A stretch of 5,287 bases of DNA from Bacteroidales bacterium (lineage in GTDB: Bacteria; Bacteroidota; Bacteroidia; Bacteroidales; UBA932): contig JABUTQ010000218.1 of assembly GCA_021443605.1 (NCBI GenBank), forward strand, positions 1 to 5,287, written 5' to 3'. Below, piece by piece: positions 1-5,287 of this stretch (position 1 is its first letter; each line of letters starts with the position of its first letter). The position numbers were made by a program, and so were the translations under genes. A model generated the notes under the pieces. It saw only the letters and a list, made by a program, of their open reading frames with translations, was not told the DNA's origin and searched no databases.

Positions 1-9
1 CAGTGATTT

Positions 10-40
10 AAAACAAGGGCGGCCTGAATGGTCGCCCTTT
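10..40 (-). terminator. Rho-independent terminator after the beta-helix gene
   Basis: Read on the minus strand, AAGGGCGACC (39-30) pairs with GGCCGCCCTT (24-15) around the loop ATTCA. This gives nine pairs in a ten-position stem with one A/C mismatch, and a seven-pair GC-rich base. The RNA then continues GTTTT (14-10). The hairpin begins 23 bases after the TAG stop at 63, so it closes the three-gene cluster. On the plus strand no T-run follows the stem, so it seems to work in one direction only. Confidence 0.85.
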
Positions 41-62
41 GATATTGATAAAGGTTGAGAGT

Positions 63-1583
63 CTATCTAACTTTTGTAGGTGTCTGTGCGCCGTATCCTG
101 CATAAGCTCCGAAGAGGTCGAGAGTCTTCTCCCAAGGATACTTGTTGCAGTACATATTGGGACGTACAATTTCGGTGCCCTGCTGGTTTGCACCAAAGAG
201 GCGATTGACCTGATTGGCAGCTGAATTGGGGTCGTAAGTGCTTGACTTGATTATATTAAGACTCATAAATCCCTCAAGATAAGACTTGTCGATGGCAGCA
301 ACGAATTGGTCGTTGACAGGCATTTCCTTGTTGCCTTCATATTTGGGACCGATTTCCTCAGCTTCCTCGATACGTGCTGCAGGAACACCGATACCCTTGC
401 TTGCTCCGTTTGCTATCTCGAGATCCCAGTTGTTTGCAAAGAAGAGATTGTCGTAGAGGTTGCTGACTTTTGCCTTCTCCATTTCCTTGTTGGCCTCATA
501 GAAAGTGCGCTCTACACCGCAACGGTTGCTGGTACCGAAGATATTGTGGTGCACGTCGATGTTGCGGATGCGGTTACGGAAGCGGAAGCCCTGTCCCATA
601 TCCTCCATCACCTTTGTGCGGCACCAGGTGAAAAGGACGGTGTTGTGATGGAATTCAAGTGAACACTCGGGAACTCCCGCATCGTTTGTCGAGCCCTGGA
701 TATCGCATCCGGCATAGCGGTTTGCCACGAACACGTTGTTGCATATCTCAACCTTGCCTTTGCCCATCTGACCTTCGAGCCCCATCATACTTGCATTTAC
801 GAACACGCAGTTGGTGATTGTGAGATTATCCTCCACTTTGATGTGGAGGGCATAGGTATCCTGTGAATATCCACCTACCATTGGAACTCCCGGACTTGCA
901 CCCGGCTCAACAAAACGGCCGGTGAGAACACCCTTGTTTGGAGTGCCGGTGCGGTCGTCATCCACGTTTGCCTTGCAATAGCGATTGAGTTCACCCAAAT
1001 CGAACACGAGACCTGAAATCACCATATCATATTTGGGGCCTGTATATCCGTACGGATGGCGGGCAGTGAAGTTCATAAGGCAGTGCTTGATGGCAGTGGC
1101 CTCGCCTGCCGGCTGTATCTTAGTGATATGAACCACAGGGTTGCATTCGCTGAAGTCGGTTGAGTAACCGCCTATGATAGAGATGAATTTGCCATTATCG
1201 GTGCCATTTCCGAAGGCGCCGTTTTCAATATAGCCCCTGTCCATATTGCCAAGGTAATTACCCTCTGCCACGAGTATCACGTCTCCGTCCTTTGCAAGGT
1301 CGATGGCTTTCTGGAGATCCTTGACTGCAGTTGATGGACTCTTTCCATCAGCTCTTGCCGAACCTGTGGTGGCGCTCACATAGAGGCAGTCACCAGACAC
1401 TTTTACTAACGAACTTACCGGGTTACCATTCTCAGTCATTTTTGACGCTGCATCTTTGACTACCTTGCTGCCGACCTGTTTCGCCTTGTTTACGAGATTG
1501 CCGAGCTGAGCGTAAGCCGAAGGAGCGGGAACAGCCACCAATAAGGCCGCTGCAAACATCGCTGTAGTAAAAAATCTTTTCAT
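63..1583 (-). CDS. Secreted right-handed parallel beta-helix protein, function unknown
   Basis: The 506-residue product starts with a signal peptide: Lys2-Arg3, a hydrophobic stretch to about residue 19, and an AYA|Q cleavage site after residue 25. An open frame reaches GTG at 1613, but ATG 1583 puts the signal peptide at the N-terminus, so I chose it. Residues 26-55 form a Lys/Ala-rich, probably helical lead-in. Residues 67-112 match the usual N-terminal strand of pectate-lyase-like folds: YVS, then DGKSP, a KAIDLAKDGD helix and VAEGNY. Beta-helix rungs follow, with Asn turns at N258, N283, N314, N347 and N379, spaced 25-33 residues and each followed by a hydrophobic strand; two read HHN. 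The last 30 residues end in an aromatic/Gly-rich cap. The mature protein has 11 Cys. There is no lipobox, and I see no type IX secretion C-terminal domain. Such folds bind or cleave polysaccharides in many families, but no catalytic set is recognisable. It is the last gene of the cluster, 35 bases after the M16 gene, with stop TAG. The fold is fairly secure; the function is open. Confidence 0.85.
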   Translation of the reverse strand: MKRFFTTAMFAAALLVAVPAPSAYAQLGNLVNKAKQVGSKVVKDAASKMTENGNPVSSLVKVSGDCLYVSATTGSARADGKSPSTAVKDLQKAIDLAKDGDVILVAEGNYLGNMDRGYIENGAFGNGTDNGKFISIIGGYSTDFSECNPVVHITKIQPAGEATAIKHCLMNFTARHPYGYTGPKYDMVISGLVFDLGELNRYCKANVDDDRTGTPNKGVLTGRFVEPGASPGVPMVGGYSQDTYALHIKVEDNLTITNCVFVNASMMGLEGQMGKGKVEICNNVFVANRYAGCDIQGSTNDAGVPECSLEFHHNTVLFTWCRTKVMEDMGQGFRFRNRIRNIDVHHNIFGTSNRCGVERTFYEANKEMEKAKVSNLYDNLFFANNWDLEIANGASKGIGVPAARIEEAEEIGPKYEGNKEMPVNDQFVAAIDKSYLEGFMSLNIIKSSTYDPNSAANQVNRLFGANQQGTEIVRPNMYCNKYPWEKTLDLFGAYAGYGAQTPTKVR

Positions 1584-1618
1584 TGTATTGACTTTTAAAT
1601 GATTAATGTTCACAAATC

Positions 1619-4528
1619 TTAATATCCGAAAATCTCGTCCATTGAAACAACCTGTACGGGACCGAGAGTCTTGAGATAGTTCATATCAAGCTCACGAGTG
1701 TCTCCGAGGAGGCCGTAAGTGTAAGTGCGTCCCTTGACCCACTTCTGCTGAGTTGCAGCCAAATCGTCCATTGTCATATTCTGAATAGTCTCGAAGACTT
1801 TCTTGTCCAATGATTCGGCCAGACCAAGTTCCCTGTCGGCGACAAACTTTGAAAGCACCTGAGCACCGGTGGTTCTGCTGGTGCGCAGACGGGTGAGAAT
1901 GGCGGTCTTGGCAATGTCAAAATTTTTCTGCTCTCGCGGCATGTCGTTGATAATCATATCGAAAGCCTCAACTGCAATCTGGAGTTTGTCGTTTTGGGTA
2001 CCGATGGTTGCAGAGAACATATAGCTGTCATCGAGAGTTGCGGGCTCTGCAAGACTGGCGCGTGCCCTATAGGCAAGAGCTCGGGCTTCACGCATCTCCT
2101 GGAACACGATTGAGTTCATTCCTGTGCCGAAATATTCGTTATAGAGGGTAACGTATGGTTTCTGTTCGCTTGAGAAATTTTCTCCGCGAACCGAATATTG
2201 AGCATAGCTGACTTGTCTTGCATCGTAGTGAACCACAACCACTTTCGGAGAAGGAGTGAGAACTCTGTCAATTTTTGTCTTGGTAACGGGTTTAAGATTT
2301 TCGGCCACTTTGTGGTGCTCGGAAAGCATCTGTGCCACTTCTGCCTCAGATGCGGGGCCGTAGTACTGAATCTTGTGCTGTTTGCCCAAAAGCGACTTAA
2401 CCTTGCCGAGGAGTTCGGCTGAACTTACCTTCATAAGCTCGGCATTGTTCATTTTGGTCTTCTTCACATATTCGGGGCCATATACGATATAATCACCAAG
2501 AGCGGAATTGCAGGCATTCTGGTTGAACTTGCTGTCGTGACGCTGCTTCATCTCATCCATCTTGATTCCGGAGAGGATATCCTCGTCTGCCTTGGCGTTC
2601 ATCATAAGGTCTTCCACAATCTCGAGGGCGGCACCGATATTTTCAGAAAGGCCAGAAAGGCTGATTGTCATCTGGTTACGATTGACGCGAGTACTAAAAG
2701 AGACTGCAAGGCCGTAGAGTTCGGTGGCAATCTTCTGTGCCGTACGGCTTTCTGTGCCGAGATAGCTGAGATAATCAACTGCCAATCCGAGGCCGGAATC
2801 ATCTATCAGTCCGAGGTCGTAGCTGAGTGTAAAATTGGCTATGTCGTTGACTTCGTTTTTCTTATAGAGGACTTCAAGTCCATTGAAAGATGATACTGTC
2901 ACCTCTTTCGCATAATCGAGGAAAACGGGTTCGATTGGAGCGATCGTTTCGAGGGATTTCTTTATGGCAACAAGATCTGCGCTCTGCTTGTCGCGATTTG
3001 TCATAATTGCGGTAATCTTGGGAGCATCAACCTTTGCGGGAGTCGCATCATCGCCTTTTCTCTTATAGACAATTGCGTAGCTGTTCTCTCCGAGATATTT
3101 GTTTGCCCACGCAACGATATCCTCTTTAGTGAGTTTTGAAAGGCGGTCGAGTTTGCCAACCTCGCTCTTCCAATCTGTACCGTTGGCGAAAGACCTGACA
3201 TACATTCCGGTGCGTCCCTGATTGCGTTCGAGGGTCTGCATCTGACGGAGTTTCTGATTGTTGACCGAAGCGGTTATCAGGGATTCGTCGAAGTCACCGG
3301 CGCGAAGCTTTGCAACCTCCGCAAGGATAATGTCGCGAACCTGCTCGAGAGTCTGTCCCTGTTTGGGTTTTCCTTCAAATTCAAACACGCCATAATCGGC
3401 CATGGACATTGCTCCGGCACTTACGCTTTGGGCAAGCTGATTTTGGTTGACATCAAGGTCGATAAGACCTGCCATCCCGTTGTAAAGCACTGAAGCAACG
3501 ATTGTTGCAGCTTCTGATTCAGCATCGCGGGCAGCGGGGAATCTCCATCCCATAGTTATATATTCCGCTTCCGGTCCATATACTTCGGTCGATACTGGAG
3601 AGGTGATGGGAGCTTCCGGCTTGCAGTTGAGTGCCGGCACGGAAGGATTCGGCTTCCAGTCACCGAAATACTTCTCCACAATCTTCATAAACTCGTCCGG
3701 ATTGATGTCACCGGCAACGCAAATTGCGCAGTTGTTGGGGACATACATTGTCGAGTACTGCTTCTTGATGGCCGTCATAGAAGGATTCTTGAGGTGCTCG
3801 GTAGTACCTATTACAGTCTGTGTTCCATAAGGATGGTTTTTGAACAGGAGCGACATAAATGCCTCCGTGCTCTTCTCTGAATCCATCACACTGTACATAT
3901 TCTTCTCCTCATAAACAGTTTCAAGCTCTGTATGGAATCCCCTCAGTACCAAATTCTTGAAGCGGTCTGCTTGAATCTTCGCCCAATTCTCAACCTGGTT
4001 TGAAGGGATGTTTTCTGTATAGCTGGTGCGGTCTTCGGAAGTCGAAGCGTTCGAGCCGGTAGAGCCGATGAGAGCCATCGCCTTGTCATATTCGTTGGGA
4101 ATTGCATACTTTGAAGCCTCAAAACTCAGGGAGTCTATCTTGTGGTAAATCGCAAGGCGCTCGGCATTGTCGGTTTTTGTCCTATAGACGTTGAACAATG
4201 CCTCGATGGAGTCCAGGAGGGGTTTCTCAGCCGCATAGTCGGAAGTTCCGATTGTGGGCGTCCCCTTAAACATCATGTGCTCAAGATAATGGGCAAGGCC
4301 GGTATTGTCGGCGGGGTCGTTTTTGCCTCCGTTGCGAATCACGATGTTGGTTTGAATGCGGGGCTGCTCCTTGTTGATGGACATATACACTTTCAATCCA
4401 TTGTCTAAGGTGTAGATGCGTGTCTGCATCGGGTCCCCGGGGACGGTTTCAAATTTCTGGCCGCCACACGACACAAGCAAAAACATCGCAGTCGCAGCAG
4501 CCACAAAAGTCACAAAAAGTTTTTTCAT
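1619..4528 (-). CDS. M16 family zinc metallopeptidase (insulinase/pitrilysin type), lipoprotein
   Basis: The product is a 969-residue zinc peptidase of the M16 family, which degrades peptides inside a two-lobed chamber. Counting from ATG 4528, residues 1-21 are a lipoprotein signal with lipobox LVSC (Cys21), so it should be anchored in the envelope. A TTG at 4537 would add three residues before MKK; ATG fits the signal better. The HYLEH motif (H80, E83, H84) gives two zinc ligands and the catalytic Glu. SNAST (159-163) and T168/Y170 match the conserved strand after it. E201 and E208 fit the family's Glu pair seven residues apart, E208 being the expected third ligand. About 50 extra residues (97-147, probably helical) separate HxxEH from that strand. 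The first lobe runs to about 500. The second (about 540-900) lacks HxxEH but keeps Arg813 and Tyr820, which match the substrate-binding Arg/Tyr pair of insulysin. The length is usual for two-lobed M16 proteins of Bacteroidota. ATG lies 15 bases after the upstream stop, with no Shine-Dalgarno motif. The family call is firm; substrates are unknown. Confidence 0.96.
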   Translation of the reverse strand: MKKLFVTFVAAATAMFLLVSCGGQKFETVPGDPMQTRIYTLDNGLKVYMSINKEQPRIQTNIVIRNGGKNDPADNTGLAHYLEHMMFKGTPTIGTSDYAAEKPLLDSIEALFNVYRTKTDNAERLAIYHKIDSLSFEASKYAIPNEYDKAMALIGSTGSNASTSEDRTSYTENIPSNQVENWAKIQADRFKNLVLRGFHTELETVYEEKNMYSVMDSEKSTEAFMSLLFKNHPYGTQTVIGTTEHLKNPSMTAIKKQYSTMYVPNNCAICVAGDINPDEFMKIVEKYFGDWKPNPSVPALNCKPEAPITSPVSTEVYGPEAEYITMGWRFPAARDAESEAATIVASVLYNGMAGLIDLDVNQNQLAQSVSAGAMSMADYGVFEFEGKPKQGQTLEQVRDIILAEVAKLRAGDFDESLITASVNNQKLRQMQTLERNQGRTGMYVRSFANGTDWKSEVGKLDRLSKLTKEDIVAWANKYLGENSYAIVYKRKGDDATPAKVDAPKITAIMTNRDKQSADLVAIKKSLETIAPIEPVFLDYAKEVTVSSFNGLEVLYKKNEVNDIANFTLSYDLGLIDDSGLGLAVDYLSYLGTESRTAQKIATELYGLAVSFSTRVNRNQMTISLSGLSENIGAALEIVEDLMMNAKADEDILSGIKMDEMKQRHDSKFNQNACNSALGDYIVYGPEYVKKTKMNNAELMKVSSAELLGKVKSLLGKQHKIQYYGPASEAEVAQMLSEHHKVAENLKPVTKTKIDRVLTPSPKVVVVHYDARQVSYAQYSVRGENFSSEQKPYVTLYNEYFGTGMNSIVFQEMREARALAYRARASLAEPATLDDSYMFSATIGTQNDKLQIAVEAFDMIINDMPREQKNFDIAKTAILTRLRTSRTTGAQVLSKFVADRELGLAESLDKKVFETIQNMTMDDLAATQQKWVKGRTYTYGLLGDTRELDMNYLKTLGPVQVVSMDEIFGY

Positions 4529-4543
4529 ATCAGTCAAGTTATA

Positions 4544-5287
4544 TTATTCTGTGGATTTTTTCATCCGAAATGTACCCTGTTCAATCAATCTTGCAGCCAC
4601 TTCAAAGCAAACCTTCACCATAATGAAGAAGTATCGCTGATAATTGTATTTTCCTTGCTCATCCTTGATTCTCAGTTCAGGTATTTCATCCCATTCGACC
4701 ATACATTTGTGCACCTTGCGCAAATCGGAGTAACGCTCCCCGCCATCCTCGTTGCTGCGTACATATCCTTCTGATTCCAGATGTGAACGCCAACGGATAA
4801 ATTCGGTGCGGGCTATGTTCTCGACAAGTATCTTGTCTGCATCTTCAAGGGTGCCGTTCCCTATCTGTTCGGCGAGTGCATTGAGTCTCTCCATCGTCTT
4901 TTTCCTGTGGAAATGATCAAAATCGATACCGAGAAGCATAAGATTGCTCATGATGTGCATACAGTGGGAAACCATCGTAGAGTAATGTCTTCTGGCGTGA
5001 TTGACATGCTTGATATCAAACCGATAATCCGAAAGGTTGGGATCTGAACGTCCGGCAAGCTCGGCCTGGTAACTATTGAAGAACTCCTGAAGTCCTTTGG
5101 CAAGTAATCTGTTGAAGATGATATTGTATCTGAATATCTCCAGTTTGGTGCCAAACATTACAAGTTCACAATTCGATGCAGAGCCGTTATGGCCGTTGTA
5201 GAAATCGATAACCCCCTTGACATATTCTTCGTGCTTGCGATGATAGCAGCGCACAAGAATCACAACCTTCTTCTTTGAGCCGCTCCT
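4544..5287 (-). CDS. RyR-domain-like protein, 3' part only (5' end beyond the window); possibly TrkA-N/RyR type
   Basis: The frame is open to the window edge, so the true start is not visible; GTG 5263 is only the first start-like codon, and residues are counted from it. The stop is TAA at 4544. I recognise this only by pattern. Residues 145-232 resemble the prokaryotic RyR domain: EFIRW (W158), GY at 166-167, HKCMVEWDEIPE at 185-196 against HPCLVPYEELPE in bacterial RyR proteins as I recall them, then a helix ending in EQG. Upstream, a strand (VVILVR, just before and across residue 1), a MFG turn at 36-38, a helix up to about 65 and RRHYSTMVSH before LGID follow the order of proteins with a TrkA-N Rossmann fold before the RyR segment. 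A nucleotide-binding N-terminal half is therefore expected outside the window. No signal peptide or membrane helix is visible in this part. The usual His of the EHxRW-type motif is Phe155, so the domain is diverged. It is probably co-transcribed with the M16 gene 15 bases downstream. RyR domains have been proposed as ligand sensors; no function is assigned here. Confidence 0.5.
   Translation of the reverse strand, partial: RSGSKKKVVILVRCYHRKHEEYVKGVIDFYNGHNGSASNCELVMFGTKLEIFRYNIIFNRLLAKGLQEFFNSYQAELAGRSDPNLSDYRFDIKHVNHARRHYSTMVSHCMHIMSNLMLLGIDFDHFHRKKTMERLNALAEQIGNGTLEDADKILVENIARTEFIRWRSHLESEGYVRSNEDGGERYSDLRKVHKCMVEWDEIPELRIKDEQGKYNYQRYFFIMVKVCFEVAARLIEQGTFRMKKSTE

Noticed and set aside
63..300. 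Type IX secretion C-terminal domain on the beta-helix protein
   Set aside because: The last 80 residues lack the usual beta-sandwich pattern and end in an aromatic/Gly-rich tail, so I see no support for this sorting route.
306..662. 118-codon open frame on the plus strand
   Set aside because: It lies wholly opposite the beta-helix coding sequence, its translation shows no family or signal features, and the opposite frame is clearly coding.
1584..1618. Promoter or terminator in the gap between the M16 and beta-helix genes
   Set aside because: The 35 bases are AT-rich with no hairpin and no promoter pair, which fits read-through within one transcript.
2537..2893. 118-codon open frame on the plus strand
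   Set aside because: It lies wholly inside the M16 gene on the opposite strand. The M16 reading is supported by conserved motifs along its full length.
4445..4470. Surface-export signal after the lipoprotein Cys of the M16 protein
   Set aside because: The residues after Cys21 are GGQKFE, without the run of acidic residues seen in Bacteroidota surface lipoproteins, so which membrane face it occupies is left open.
4547..4640. Possible Bacteroidota promoter (TTTG then TAnnTTTG) before the M16 gene
   Set aside because: On the minus strand there are TTTG copies and a TACATTTC, but the spacing is about 28 bases, not 19-21, and the second element is imperfect.

Overview
The window reads as a stretch of a Bacteroidota genome, most likely a gut-type Bacteroidales such as the Muribaculaceae. 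The reasons are moderate GC, AT-rich start regions without Shine-Dalgarno motifs, a large two-lobed M16 peptidase made as a lipoprotein, and a secreted parallel beta-helix protein. The lineage is inferred from protein style, not from a marker gene.

All three genes lie on the minus strand and are transcribed from right to left. At the right edge (4544-5287) is the 3' part of a gene that runs off the window. Its product resembles the C-terminal half of prokaryotic proteins that join a TrkA-N-type Rossmann fold to a ryanodine-receptor-like (RyR) domain. Fifteen bases later comes a 969-residue M16 (insulinase/pitrilysin) metallopeptidase lipoprotein (1619-4528) with an intact HxxEH site. After a 35-base gap comes a 506-residue exported right-handed beta-helix protein (63-1583) of unknown function. 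A rho-independent terminator (10-40) follows its stop codon and closes the transcription unit.

The tight spacing, shared strand and single terminator support one operon of at least three genes. The last two products are exported (one lipoprotein, one signal-peptidase-I substrate), while the visible part of the first looks cytoplasmic. I see no internal promoter, and the operon promoter must lie to the right of the window. Whether the three proteins work together is not shown by the sequence. The M16 gene could be a housekeeping envelope protease that merely neighbours the other two.

For the last two genes the longest open frames begin at non-ATG codons (GTG 1613, TTG 4537). The internal ATG starts chosen here give clean signal sequences. 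There are no RNA genes, mobile elements, CRISPR arrays or nucleotide repeats that I can support.
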